A DNA stretch of 64,000 bases from Bacteroides neonati (GTDB lineage Bacteria; Bacteroidota; Bacteroidia; Bacteroidales; Bacteroidaceae). Positions 39,490 through 48,275 of the stretch are shown here, piece after piece. Positions within the stretch are counted from its first letter, which is position 1, and each line of letters starts with the position of its first letter. Under the pieces are notes generated by a model, which searched no databases, was not told where the DNA came from, and saw nothing but the letters and a program-made list of their open reading frames with translations. Both the position numbers and the translations under genes were made by a program. Location: the NCBI RefSeq assembly GCF_000499785.1, contig NZ_HG726021.1, forward strand, positions 208,814 to 272,813, written 5' to 3'.

Positions 39490-40318
39490 TTTTTGCTTTA
39501 GCTACAATTTCGTTGTATTTTGAATTGATATTAGTTACGCTGAAATTTTCAAATATCCACCCTTCTTTTACCGAAGAGAGGAGCATTTTAAGTGCGTACA
39601 ACATAGAATCATCGTCAACGGACATTTCCTTTTGTGTCCGTGAGTAGGCTATCTTTTTAAGTAAATCAGCCATGGAACCAGCATCTTTAGCCGTCCAATA
39701 GTAGGAAGAACCGAAAGTATTGAGATAGTAATCTTCGAATACACTTCTTGCGCTAGAGTTTAAAATAGCAGGTTTTCCTTTTTTAGAAACTCTTTTTGGC
39801 TTATCACCTCCCCCCTTGGGGGGTGTGGGGGGTATATTACTTTTCTTTCTCTTTACTTTTACTTTACTTTGTGTACTTCCGTTGTCATCTATTGAGTTAT
39901 TGTATGCAATAACCTCGTTTTTGATGTCAGTAACTAAGTATTCGGTGATATATTCAATTTCTTCCCTTCGTACTACGGCACTTTTAAATCTACTTTGAAT
40001 ACCATTTGAAGTGAGGATTTTGTACTTCTCATAGAGTTCTTGATTGAAGAAACCGACTTGTAGAGCTTTCTTTATTACTTCTTCTACTGCACCCTCGGTA
40101 ATACCAACAGCACCAATGCTGTCAGCCACTACAAAAGGTAAATCTTCGTCCCACGATATGTAATACCCTTTATCTCGGTAGATATTACATAGCAGGCAAA
40201 TAAGTATGGAAGTCGAAGCTGGACCACAAGCTCTGGCAATCTTTCTAATCTTGACATCTGAGAAGAAATCAACGTCAAATGAAAAGTATTCTATCCCCTG
40301 TTTTAAAGGTCTTGCCAT
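39419..40318 (-). CDS. Replication initiator-type protein (DUF4373 N-terminus)
   Basis: 299 residues; MARPLKQGIEYFSFDVDFFS DVKIRKI is the DUF4373/Lin1244-Lin1753 N-terminal domain, with a C-terminal helicase-loader-like domain. In between is PPTPPKGGGDKPKRVSKKGK, a flexible linker. DUF4373 proteins start phage replication with a DnaC-like partner, present just downstream. Confidence 0.75.
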   Translation of the reverse strand: MARPLKQGIEYFSFDVDFFSDVKIRKIARACGPASTSILICLLCNIYRDKGYYISWDEDLPFVVADSIGAVGITEGAVEEVIKKALQVGFFNQELYEKYKILTSNGIQSRFKSAVVRREEIEYITEYLVTDIKNEVIAYNNSIDDNGSTQSKVKVKRKKSNIPPTPPKGGGDKPKRVSKKGKPAILNSSARSVFEDYYLNTFGSSYYWTAKDAGSMADLLKKIAYSRTQKEMSVDDDSMLYALKMLLSSVKEGWIFENFSVTNINSKYNEIVAKAKNGNHSSGNKDGTGKPAGIKSHTF

Positions 40319-40319
40319 A

Positions 40320-40493
40320 TTACTTCAGTTTAAAATAAATGCACATTACTTTTCTCACATTACAGTTCTGTTGAGGTATGTAAGTATTTGTAGCCGGACA
40401 GAGAAAACTGTAAGAGTTGTGAGGAATACCGTTTACGCACTTGGCGCAATCCGGGAACCGAATAATCTTCGGAGGTGGTGATTTCTTTGCCAT
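40320..40493 (-). CDS. Small cysteine-rich (zinc-binding) protein, 57 aa
   Basis: MAKKSPPPKIIRFPDCAKCV with five cysteines (residues 16, 19, 32, 44, 51) in a knuckle-like pattern. Starts 2 bases before the helicase end and stops 1 base before the DUF4373 gene, so it is embedded in the operon. No family recognised; zinc binding is inferred from the cysteines. Confidence 0.55.
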   Translation of the reverse strand: MAKKSPPPKIIRFPDCAKCVNGIPHNSYSFLCPATNTYIPQQNCNVRKVMCIYFKLK

Positions 40494-40494
40494 A

Positions 40495-41543
40495 TCAGAA
40501 TCTTACGTTAGTTAATTGCCTACCCTTAGAGTAAACTGCCCATTTACCATTACCGCCATCTACGAGGCGTAAGTCAGATACCTCACCGAACCGCTTAATG
40601 TTTCCGCAAAGGTCAACGAACCATCCGGATTCTTTAGACGGGTGAGGGCGTATTGCCCGACCTACAATCTGATAATACATAGCGAGTGACATTGTAGGGC
40701 GTGCCATAACGATAGTATCAAGCTCTGGATAATCAAAGCCTGTCGTTAATACTCCAACATTGGCAACAACTGGTATTTCGCCTGATTTAAACGATTCAAG
40801 TCTCTGTTCACGTTCTTTCTTTGGAGTATCACCCGAAACAATAGCGCAGCCTGGTATCGACCAAGTTAACCTTTCAGCTTCTTTCAAGAACCGGGTAAAG
40901 ACTAAGATGCCTTTACGCTTCCCTCCTATCTTTGGATTCATCAACCGTTGTACGATATGAACGATGTATCCATAGAAGTCTATTCGTTCATATTCTCGTT
41001 GAACTGACTTTTCCGTGTAATCGGCACCAGTGGTATTCACTTTCAAGTTGAGTTCGTTCCATCCGATAGGGTTCATTGGGAAGTAGTTCAGCTTTGCCAA
41101 ATAGCCCATATCTAAGAGAGTAGATACCTGAACATGGTAGATAACATCGTAAAAGATATGCGGATTAGTCCGGGTGATGAACTTCAACATAGAACCAAAG
41201 TCACGGCTGGACGATAAGCGGTAAGGGGTTGCTGTTAATCCAAGAACCTTGCATTTCAGCATTGAAAGAAAGTCTCTGTACATTCCCTCTTTTGGGTTAA
41301 CCAAGTGGCATTCGTCAATTATCACGTTCTTAAAGTGACCGAATAGTTCGGGATGCCCTTTAACCGATCCGATGGTGGCAAAGGTTATTCTTGAAATCTC
41401 TTTTGAATTGAAAGAAGCGGAATAGATGGAGCAATCAAGAATACCGTATGAACAGAGCTTTTTGAAGTTTTGCTCAAGTATTTCTTTCGATGGTTGAAAC
41501 ACTAAGGTGTGCCCATCAAGTCGTGACGCAATATCAGCTATGA
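40495..41543 (-). pseudogene. DEAD/DEAH-type helicase, C-terminal part (split by IS)
   Basis: Carries motifs downstream of Walker A: VIIDECHLVNP (DECH motif II), GLTATPYRL (motif III), and the helicase C domain with VFTRFLKEAERL, GVLTTGFDYPEL and YYQIVGRAIRPH. The reading frame continues past its GTG start to the IS end at 41543. Together with 43131-43259 it forms one gene; removing the IS and one TATGA copy restores the frame (GSGKSLIIADIASRL). Confidence 0.85.
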
Positions 41544-43135
41544 CCTTAAATCCGCAGTCATATTATTTTCAGAGAATCCAAACACTTGAGGATGAATAAC
41601 ATCCTCAAGGTTTGGTTATGTCACAAGATTCACCTAAATTAGTGCTACCAAACAAACCATAAAGGTACTTGTGCATATGACAACAAAAATAGCCATAAAA
41701 TCAGATAATATCACTCCTTTTGGGGGTATATTTTACGCAATGGATGAATTTTCTCGTTTAGGACTGAATTCCGTGATCGATAAATCTTTAGGATTACGTT
41801 CTTCCTACGCCGGTTACCAATATAGCGAAATTATTTCGAGCCTATTTTGGATCTACTATTGCGGCGGTGACCACATCGAAGATATCGGCAAACACCTTGG
41901 CAAACATCTTGAATTACGCCCGGATACTGAAATCCCCAGTCCGGATACTTTATTGAGAGGCATAAAAGAACTCGCAGAATTGGATATCCACTATACTTCC
42001 CAAAAAGGAGCAAGCTATGCTTTCAATAAGGCGGAACAGCTTAATAGTTTGATGCTCGATATGCTCCTTCAAACAGAACAACTCAAGCCAAACACGCTTT
42101 ATAACTTGGACTTCGACCACCAGTTTATTCCCACAGAAAAGTATGACACTCAGTATTCTTACAAGAAAAAACGTGGTTATTTCCCCGGCACGGCAACTAT
42201 TGGTGGTAACATTGTTGGTGTGGAAAATCGGGCCGCAAACGCAAATGTCCGTTTTCGTCAAGCGGATACGCTCCAACGGACTTTTCGTCGTTTGGCCGAT
42301 AGGGGAATATTCATAGACCGTTGCCGGATGGACTGTGGTTCTTATTCGGAAGAGATTATCCGTATGACACATGGCTACTGCAACAAGTTCTACATACGAG
42401 CCGGCAAATGTCAGTCTCTGTATGAAGAAATGACGAAAATCACAGATTGGAAAAAAGAAGAAATCAACTTCGAGAATTATGAAGTGACCTCCATACCTTT
42501 TACTTCCTTTTTGCAAGAAGAAAACTACCGACTTGTTATTCAAAGGCAAAAGCGTAAGGACAACCAATTGGACCTATTTGATGGTGAATACACCTATCGG
42601 TGCATCTTAACCAATGACCATGAAAGTTCTGAAAAAGACATTGTACTCTTCTACAATGCTCGTGGAGCCTGTGAAAGAACATTCGACATGATGAATAACG
42701 ATTTCGGGTGGAGTCATCTTCCCTGTTCATTCCTCAAAGAGAATACAGTATTCCTGCTACTTACAGCCATGGCTAAAAACTTTTATGCTTACCTTATTGA
42801 GAAGGTTGCAGCCGTGTTTGAAGATATTGAACCGGTAAGCCGAGTCAAACGATTTATCTTTCGATTCATTACAGTTCCTGCGAAATGGGTAAAGACAGGC
42901 AGACAATGGGTACTCAATATTTATTCCGACAAACCATACAAGTTGCTTTGGAGTCCGTAAAAACAACTTTTCGTGGGATTACTTATGCCTTCAGCTAACT
43001 GGGGAAAGGGGAAGCTATGCCCTATAACCTGAAATCAAGGAGAAAAGCAGGGGGAAAAGCTACGAGTAGGAACTATTAGGTGAATTAAATCGCTATTTGA
43101 ATCAGTTATAAATTAGCTGCGGATTTGAGGTATGA
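41539..43135. mobile_element. IS1380-family insertion sequence with 5-bp target duplication
   Basis: Element 41544-43130 (1587 bp) with imperfect 14-bp terminal inverted repeats: CCTTAAATCCGCAG at the left end and CCTCAAATCCGCAG (complement) at the right, one mismatch. Flanks 41539-41543 and 43131-43135 are both TATGA, the target duplication. A single transposase gene fills the element. Lengths and ends fit IS612/IS614-like IS1380 elements of Bacteroides. Confidence 0.9.
41671..42960 (+). CDS. tnpA: IS1380-family transposase
   Basis: 429 residues, DDE_Tnp_1 type. Contains NLDFDHQFIPTEKYDTQ and GYFPGTATIGGNIVG (first Asp region), FRQADTLQRTFRRLADRGIF with RCRMDCGSY (second), and LFYNARGACERTFDMMNNDF (the acidic-E region Y-x-R-G-x-x-E). 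No frameshift or stop, so the element may still be mobile. Predicted ATGs at 41671 and 41677 are equally possible. Confidence 0.9.
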   Translation: MHMTTKIAIKSDNITPFGGIFYAMDEFSRLGLNSVIDKSLGLRSSYAGYQYSEIISSLFWIYYCGGDHIEDIGKHLGKHLELRPDTEIPSPDTLLRGIKELAELDIHYTSQKGASYAFNKAEQLNSLMLDMLLQTEQLKPNTLYNLDFDHQFIPTEKYDTQYSYKKKRGYFPGTATIGGNIVGVENRAANANVRFRQADTLQRTFRRLADRGIFIDRCRMDCGSYSEEIIRMTHGYCNKFYIRAGKCQSLYEEMTKITDWKKEEINFENYEVTSIPFTSFLQEENYRLVIQRQKRKDNQLDLFDGEYTYRCILTNDHESSEKDIVLFYNARGACERTFDMMNNDFGWSHLPCSFLKENTVFLLLTAMAKNFYAYLIEKVAAVFEDIEPVSRVKRFIFRFITVPAKWVKTGRQWVLNIYSDKPYKLLWSP

Positions 43136-43259
43136 TTAAACTCTTTCCCGAACCGGTAGGCAACACCATGATGGCATTGGTTTTCTTCTTGGTGTCTTGA
43201 AAGAAGGTTGTTGCTGCATCAGAGGCTTTTTGTTGGTAATCACGCAAGACAAAACTCAT
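43131..43259 (-). pseudogene. Helicase, N-terminal part
   Basis: 43 codons starting MSFVLRDYQQKASDAATTFF and ending with the Walker A PTGSGKSLII, where the IS entered. ATG overlaps the stop of the NinG-like gene as ATGA. Continues in the 40495-41543 entry. Confidence 0.85.
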
Positions 43260-43717
43260 ATTCCTTTCTCCTTTCGTAATTTAGCACTCAGTGCCTTGTA
43301 GTACTTGATTAACTGTTTATACTCAAACTCTGTAAACTGCCTACTGATAGCCTGTTTCGCTTCAAGTAAGATAATCCTCTGTTCGCCATACTTGGCAATC
43401 AATCCTTTTCGGTAGTTCTGAATGTTCCCTTCCATGAAGCGATTGCAGTGCCTACATTGAGCATTGCAGTTCGTTTCATCGAAACGGGTGTTCATGTGTT
43501 GCCGATTAATGTAGTGCCCGTTATCGGCTTGCTCAAATGGCTTTATCTGTCCGCATGAGATACATTTGAAATACCCATTTGGCATTGCATCACGAAGCCG
43601 GATGAAAAGGGAAAACTCTTTGTCGAGTTTGGCTTTTAAATCCGGCTTCTTCTTTACCTTAGCTCCCGTTATATCAAACAAGGGCTTTTCTTTCTTCTTC
43701 TTTCGATTGAACATCAT
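43256..43717 (-). CDS. NinG-like recombination protein (HNH-like)
   Basis: 153 residues. Two cysteine pairs: YFKCISCGQIKPFEQADNGH and CNAQCRHCNRFMEGN, with GHYINR between. This is lambda NinG (Rap)-like, a Holliday-junction endonuclease. Basic N-terminus. A second ATG 3 bases downstream (43714) is an equal start. Confidence 0.75.
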   Translation of the reverse strand: MMFNRKKKKEKPLFDITGAKVKKKPDLKAKLDKEFSLFIRLRDAMPNGYFKCISCGQIKPFEQADNGHYINRQHMNTRFDETNCNAQCRHCNRFMEGNIQNYRKGLIAKYGEQRIILLEAKQAISRQFTEFEYKQLIKYYKALSAKLRKEKGI

Positions 43718-43736
43718 AAGATTATTTTTTGATTTG

Positions 43737-43800
43737 TGGACGGTGAGAGAATCGAACTCCCCAGAGCGACCATAAGTCGGTCAGTTCCATGCAACCGCCC
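43737..43800 (-). tRNA. tRNA-like element lacking a D-arm
   Basis: Acceptor GGGCGGT/ACCGTCC (one G-T pair), T-arm GGGAG-TTCGATT-CTCTC, discriminator A. The anticodon-arm TGACC-GACTTAT-GGTCG would give CTT, but base 33 is A rather than T, and only 8 nt remain where a D-arm should be. 64 nt in total. Probably a decayed or non-canonical tRNA. The rest of 43718-44202 holds the next element and no ORF. Confidence 0.4.
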
Positions 43801-43957
43801 GTTTTTCAGCTACTTTCACAAGCAACTGAAACACTATGAATTTTTATTACGAACAATTTTATGTATCAGTTTCTACCTATGTGAGCATCTAACCCGTACC
43901 CATATCGACTTAATACATTAGTATGAGTTCAAACCAACACGTTACTACGTGAGATTG

Positions 43958-44053
43958 TGGAGAAGCCCCGATTCGAACGGGGATGGGCTTTACTGCCAAT
44001 AAGCGATAGCCCCGGCATACGTTCCGTGCGTCTACCAATTCCGCCACTTCTCC
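43958..44053 (-). tRNA. Class II tRNA-like element (Leu-like) with irregular anticodon arm
   Basis: Acceptor GGAGAAG/CTTCTCC, D-arm GCGGAATTGGTAGACGC as in tRNA-Leu, a long variable arm closed by GGGCT/AGCCC, T-arm CCCCG-TTCGAAT-CGGGG, 96 nt. The anticodon region (CGGAACGTATGCCG) cannot form a normal 5-bp stem with a 7-nt loop. Likely a phage tRNA-Leu with a lost or altered anticodon. Confidence 0.5.
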
Positions 44054-44202
44054 ATGTGCAAGTTCCAACTACTTCTGCTACTTGCAAGCTACGCTACGCA
44101 TAAAGGATATACGGCTTCCTTTCTACTACTATGATAAAACTAAATTAAAACCGGGGCATACTCCCGACGGCATCCATTATGCCGGCATTGTTGAATGATT
44201 AA

Positions 44203-44940
44203 TTATACTTCAATGATTACAATGTCTGGTGCAATCTCTCGGATTGAATCCAGCTGTTCATCAATCACCTTGTTCTTGTACTCTTCGATGGCTTCATTAG
44301 CACCTGCAGATACAAGAGAAAGAGAAACATCACGACCGTCAACGTCCGCATAGATTTCAACTTCGATTTCTTCACAGGCAAAGCCCTTGAATAGAGGGAT
44401 GTTTAGTTTGAAAGATTTCGGCAAGTTGGAATCTACTACTTGTGAGTAATTATCCGTTTTGCTTCCGTTCTCTTCTTTGCTGCGTTCAATGTCTTGATTT
44501 ACCTTTGCCTTGAAATTCTTCAAAGTGGAAACAAGCATCATGTTTTGTGATTTATCAGTAAAGAAAGCACGGTGCATCTTGATAAACTTGGAAAGCTTTA
44601 TAGGCTCCCATTTCTTTTCAGAGTTGATACCAAACTCTTCCATTTCTTTGGATGTCAGTAATACCCCACGAATACCGTTGTTATAATAATCCGTTTCTTT
44701 ATCGACTAAACTGATTTTCATATCATCACGATCAACGGTGATATTCGCTTGCTTTTGGTCGATAAGTCCTATACGTTTTTCAAGCCAACGAAATGGACTA
44801 TCAATCGTCCCGGTAATATTTACAGGTATAGGGTCTCTCGGATCGAGTGCTACGGGTGCTTTACCTTCTCTCAATACTACTTCAATCGGTGTACCGTTGT
44901 AATCCTTCGGTACTACTACATTTAATTTACTTTCAGTCAT
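44203..44940 (-). CDS. Hypothetical early phage protein, 245 aa (recombination cluster)
   Basis: MTESKLNVVVPKDYNGTPIE with GSKTDNYSQVVDSNLPKSF and LNIPLFKGFACEEIEVEIYA. Position before the ERF/YqaJ genes is where DUF2303-type or RecT-linked phage proteins occur, but I cannot place it firmly. Overlaps the next gene by 4 bases. Confidence 0.55.
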   Translation of the reverse strand: MTESKLNVVVPKDYNGTPIEVVLREGKAPVALDPRDPIPVNITGTIDSPFRWLEKRIGLIDQKQANITVDRDDMKISLVDKETDYYNNGIRGVLLTSKEMEEFGINSEKKWEPIKLSKFIKMHRAFFTDKSQNMMLVSTLKNFKAKVNQDIERSKEENGSKTDNYSQVVDSNLPKSFKLNIPLFKGFACEEIEVEIYADVDGRDVSLSLVSAGANEAIEEYKNKVIDEQLDSIREIAPDIVIIEV

Positions 44941-45368
44941 GATTCTGTTCCTGTTTTACGGTTAATACTAAACATCGTTTTCTGCATTTCTTGTGGCATG
45001 ATAGGGCGAGAATAAACCAATTCACCGAGCTTGTTGTAATACCCTGCCATCTTTTCGCTATGGTCGAGTATCTTCACACACTCTTCATGAGGAATATATT
45101 CCGTACCTTTCTTGATATTCTCAAGAAGCGTCTGCTTCTCTTCATTGAGAGGCTTTAGCTGCTCCTTGTAGCCGTCGGCAACTTCTTTCTTCTCTATCTC
45201 GATGTCGTTTATCTTAATAGAGGTTTCAGCTAGCAACTCTTTCTTTTGAGATAACTCTTCGGGGCTGAACCGGTGAGTATAGCCAATTTCTTCTACGGCA
45301 TCCGCATTGTCTTGCAGAAACTGCCATCTATCCTTTTCGGGGATGTCTTGACCTAAAAATTTCTCCAT
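44937..45368 (-). CDS. Hypothetical coiled-coil protein, 143 aa
   Basis: MEKFLGQDIPEKDRWQFLQD then long charged helices (SQKKELLAETSIKINDIEIE). Overlaps the downstream gene by 4 bases; member of the recombination operon. No family recognised. Confidence 0.55.
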   Translation of the reverse strand: MEKFLGQDIPEKDRWQFLQDNADAVEEIGYTHRFSPEELSQKKELLAETSIKINDIEIEKKEVADGYKEQLKPLNEEKQTLLENIKKGTEYIPHEECVKILDHSEKMAGYYNKLGELVYSRPIMPQEMQKTMFSINRKTGTES

Positions 45369-45379
45369 AAATTTGTTGA

Positions 45380-45817
45380 TTAAATAAATTCTTTGTTTCT
45401 TTCTATTTCCTGTTGTATATGGATTAGGAACTGATTCTCATTCGGAGCTGGTAAGTAAATCCCTGCTTGAGCTGAAGAATAGTTTCTGAATCGTTCAATA
45501 GCTGTAGTCATTTCGCCCGTGGTGAGTTCTGAACTGCTTCGCATGTGAGTTATCTCCACGCCTTGCTTGTTGACCTTCTTGCGCTCGAATAGGTCACGAT
45601 TACAAGCCTTTTTAAAATAATCCAACTTAACTTCTTCGAGGCTGTACCCCGTTTCACAAGCGAAGAAGGACAATATTAAATGAAGGTATGAATTTTGAGC
45701 TAACGTGCGGTTGGGAAGCCTCTTTTTGACTTCTACAACCGCTCTTTGCTGAAACATCTTATTTACATACTCTTTATACTTAGCATGCTCATGCGGATTG
45801 TCGAGGTTGAATATCAT
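45380..45817 (-). CDS. NinB-like recombination protein
   Basis: 145 residues; VEVKKRLPNRTLAQNSYLHL, then ACNRDLFERKKVNKQGVEIT and LTTGEMTTAIERFRNYSSAQ, a pattern that resembles lambda NinB (Orf), a helper of homologous recombination. Overlaps the YqaJ gene by 29 bases. Assignment is moderate. Confidence 0.6.
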   Translation of the reverse strand: MIFNLDNPHEHAKYKEYVNKMFQQRAVVEVKKRLPNRTLAQNSYLHLILSFFACETGYSLEEVKLDYFKKACNRDLFERKKVNKQGVEITHMRSSSELTTGEMTTAIERFRNYSSAQAGIYLPAPNENQFLIHIQQEIERNKEFI

Positions 45818-46427
45818 AGCAATCTTTTATTTGTTGGAAAATAACTCCTCGCTCTTTTATTTTTGAAATGACTCTTTCGTCCCTATGGATACGTATAAGA
45901 GTAACATCATCATCCGTTATCACCCGGTGATAATTGATTTCGTCGTCATAATTATTTACGCAAAGGAATACCATATAGCAGGAATCAAGTCTTGTGCAGT
46001 ATAACTGTTCTTGCACCTGCTCGTAATACTTTTTATGGCTCTTCTTTACATACGCAACAAGTTTTTCATTGTCTCCTTTGATGGGCTGGATATTGTCTAC
46101 ATAGTCATTTAGATAGAGCGTTTTTAGCTCCCTAAAGTCGAATAGCTTTCCGTCCTTTATCTCAGCAAAGTCCAAAGAGGCTTTAAAGACATCCATCTCA
46201 TCCGAATAAACCACATATTGAGGAATAAACCACATTGGAAGTGATGCGAGGTATCTATCTTCTAATATGGAACCCGTCCTTAATGCGTCGATTGGACTTG
46301 CTTTTGCATTGTAGTGGGGCTTTACCCCACTGACAAATCTTTGCATTAAGGATATATGCGCTTTGGTGTTCTTCCCTGCCATCAAGGCAGCGACATCACC
46401 AGAACCGATATACATTGTTTCTGTCAT
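45789..46427 (-). CDS. YqaJ/lambda-exonuclease-like nuclease
   Basis: 212 residues with the family's sequence: GSGDVAALMAGKN at the N-terminus, TGSILEDRYLASLP (G-E motif), ASLDFAEIKDGK (acidic residue), FRELKTL (E-x-K), and KKYYEQVQEQLYCTRLD (Q-x-Q). Degrades double-stranded DNA to load the annealing protein, encoded next to it. Overlaps it by 4 bases. Confidence 0.8.
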   Translation of the reverse strand: MTETMYIGSGDVAALMAGKNTKAHISLMQRFVSGVKPHYNAKASPIDALRTGSILEDRYLASLPMWFIPQYVVYSDEMDVFKASLDFAEIKDGKLFDFRELKTLYLNDYVDNIQPIKGDNEKLVAYVKKSHKKYYEQVQEQLYCTRLDSCYMVFLCVNNYDDEINYHRVITDDDVTLIRIHRDERVISKIKERGVIFQQIKDCYDIQPRQSA

Positions 46428-47047
46428 ACCATTCCACGAGTTTTCATGCCTTTAAAGATGTCGTCAATTTCATTTGCCGAAAGCTCGTCTACTGTCCCCT
46501 TGTTGAAGCGTTGAAGCATAGCAGAGCAAGTATTTGAGTTGGACATCAAGAAGTTGGTTACAGCGATTCTCTTTTCGTCCGGCGTTTTAACGGCTGTTTG
46601 TTCTTTTGATTTTCCGTCGTCCGGGTCTTCTCCGGTGGCAATCTTGTAGGCATTCAGTAGCGCATACTTTCTTGCATAGGTTGCAGCCTTTCCGAATCCT
46701 TTGTCGCCGGGATCAAGACCTCGCCCGAAACTCTCTACGTCGATGAACTCTTCCGGCTTTCCAAGATTGATGATTCTAAGTGTCATTTTCACTATATCGA
46801 CATAGCTTATTGATTCCCCGCCACCGTCTTTCATCACCTTGACGATGTCCGACCTTACTAACTCTTGTTTGATTGGGATGCTAACAAGACCGTGTTTGGT
46901 TTCGGCATCTTTCACTTCAAGGGTAACATCTATATCCTGAACGGCTTTGTAGGAATAGCTTCCTTTGCCTACTGTCATGTTCTTTTCAATATTCTTTATA
47001 TCATTAGATACTGCCTGTATTTTTTGATACAAATTCAATTCACTCAT
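46424..47047 (-). CDS. ERF-family single-strand annealing protein
   Basis: 207 residues. Signature KGSYSYKAVQDIDVTLEVKD, FIDVESFGRGLDPGDKGFGK and AATYARKYALLNAYKIATGEDP, the conserved ERF core. Catalyses strand annealing during phage recombination. Start context AACGATTATG. Confidence 0.85.
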   Translation of the reverse strand: MSELNLYQKIQAVSNDIKNIEKNMTVGKGSYSYKAVQDIDVTLEVKDAETKHGLVSIPIKQELVRSDIVKVMKDGGGESISYVDIVKMTLRIINLGKPEEFIDVESFGRGLDPGDKGFGKAATYARKYALLNAYKIATGEDPDDGKSKEQTAVKTPDEKRIAVTNFLMSNSNTCSAMLQRFNKGTVDELSANEIDDIFKGMKTRGMV

Positions 47048-47072
47048 AATCGTTATTTGTTAAAGGGTTATT

Positions 47073-47369
47073 TTAATTCTTTCGCAAAATAGCATTGATG
47101 TCTGACTGTTTATACAGTCTCTTTCCTCCGACCTCAACAGGTATTAAGTAGCCTATTTTCGCCCATCTCCACAATGTAGATTTATCAACGTGTAGTATCT
47201 CACTTGCTTCGGCAGGAGTTTTATATGCTTCCTCGTTCTTTGATGATATCACAGCTTCCAACTCTTCTCTGGTTGTTTTTACCAAATGATTTGCGAACTG
47301 TATCAAATCATCTGCACAAACTGTTATCGAAACATTTGCGCCACTATGAATAATATCTTCTATACTCAT
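47073..47369 (-). CDS. HTH protein, MerR/excisionase-like
   Basis: 98 residues with the HTH_17 fold near 50-90: TPAEASEILHVDKSTLWRWA and PVEVGGKRLYKQSDINAIL. In mobile elements such proteins act as excisionases or recombination directionality factors, or as regulators. Directly upstream of the ERF gene, overlapping its neighbour by 4 bases. Excisionase role is only a possibility. Confidence 0.7.
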   Translation of the reverse strand: MSIEDIIHSGANVSITVCADDLIQFANHLVKTTREELEAVISSKNEEAYKTPAEASEILHVDKSTLWRWAKIGYLIPVEVGGKRLYKQSDINAILRKN

Positions 47370-47740
47370 GTTTCCAATCTTCTTGTTCGTGTTCTATAAA
47401 CCCTCTCTGATTTTGCAGTTCTTCGGGTTCTTCTCATATCCTGTTGCTCAAACTGCATATCAACGAGGAATAAACATAGCAGAAAACAAGAAACCGCTAC
47501 TCGAAGTGTTGGTGAAAAGTCCAATTGAATCTTTATCCCGGATAACCTTTCAGCTAACTTCATAGCAAGCTCCCTGCCATTTCTCACATTCAGAATTTTA
47601 AAAGCCTCTTGTAGCTGGTTGTTTATCGTGCTAACAGCCCTACATTTCAATGAAGCAATCTCTTTCTTCTCATAACCTGCCGCATACATCTGGGCAGTTA
47701 TCTCACATTCATGTGTGAGTTCAGTCAGTACCCGTTCCAT
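47366..47740 (-). CDS. LuxR-type HTH protein with membrane segment
   Basis: 124 residues. N-terminal HTH (LTHECEITAQMYAAGYEKKE IASLKC, then STINNQLQEAFKILNVRNGR) followed by a membrane helix (about 85-100, RVAVSCFLLCLFLVDMQF) and a basic tail. A DNA-binding domain tied to the membrane is unusual. Start context ACACGATTATG. Confidence 0.65.
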   Translation of the reverse strand: MERVLTELTHECEITAQMYAAGYEKKEIASLKCRAVSTINNQLQEAFKILNVRNGRELAMKLAERLSGIKIQLDFSPTLRVAVSCFLLCLFLVDMQFEQQDMRRTRRTAKSERVYRTRTRRLET

Positions 47741-47759
47741 AATCGTGTAAATGGAAGAA

Positions 47760-47975
47760 TTACTTAACCCGAATCACGGAACAAAAACCTTCGTTCTTCT
47801 TCAAAGAAGAAACTCGAAAGGCTACTTCGTGCTCGGTGATCCTTTTCAAAAGCCTCGCTTCTTTATTCTGCCGGACCGCTTCCGATCTCACTCCCGTATA
47901 GCTTGCAAACGGAAAATCATGTTTTTGACCTACTTTCATTTTTCTGAAAGTACCTTCAATAGTTTCTTTTGCCAT
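47760..47975 (-). CDS. Hypothetical early protein, 71 aa
   Basis: MAKETIEGTFRKMKVGQKHD then FPFASYTGVRSEAVRQNKEA. Small basic protein of the leftward early operon. No family recognised. Confidence 0.5.
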   Translation of the reverse strand: MAKETIEGTFRKMKVGQKHDFPFASYTGVRSEAVRQNKEARLLKRITEHEVAFRVSSLKKNEGFCSVIRVK

Positions 47976-48003
47976 AAAATTTATTTTTTAATTGATAATA
48001 GAG

Positions 48004-48100
48004 TGGCCTACATCGGGATTCGAACCCGAATTTACTATGCGGTAATCATAAGGGCGCACATCAACCCCTTATAGCGTCTACCAATTTCGCCATGTAGCCA
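48004..48100 (-). tRNA. Class II tRNA-like element with 11-nt anticodon loop
   Basis: Acceptor GGCTACA/TGTAGGC (with an alternative 8-bp pairing and a bulged G), D-arm GGCGAAATTGGTAGACGC, T-arm TCGGG-TTCGAAT-CCCGA, variable arm with TTAC/GTAA. The anticodon arm pairs AAGGG with CCCTT and leaves an 11-nt loop. Irregular but clearly tRNA-derived, 97 nt. Together with the elements at 48173 and 48481 it fills the 47976-48805 interval. Confidence 0.5.
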
Positions 48101-48172
48101 AAATAAGAAAGGTGCACTATTCTCACGAACGGTACACCATACACACGAATAAACACGACACATAATAATTTC

Positions 48173-48264
48173 TAAACGTCCGCCTATACGGTATCTCCTT
48201 TCTGCCGGCCGGACAGTAGTGCGCCAATTGTATAGGGTCAAGGACTACCACTTTCAGACGTTTA
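48173..48264 (-). ncRNA. Structured RNA element, possible decayed tRNA
   Basis: Closed by an 8-bp helix (TAAACGTC/GACGTTTA) with an inner 7-bp helix (CCTATAC/GTATAGG) and a further AGTAG/CTAC pairing, 92 nt. No T-loop consensus, so it is not a standard tRNA. It may be a tRNA-derived element in the same cluster. Confidence 0.3.
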
Positions 48265-48275
48265 ATTCCTTGTAT

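Noticed and set aside
44053..44202. Inverted GC-rich sequence near 44145-44185
   Set aside because: Arms pair only partly (CCGG/CCGG with mismatches) and no T tract follows.
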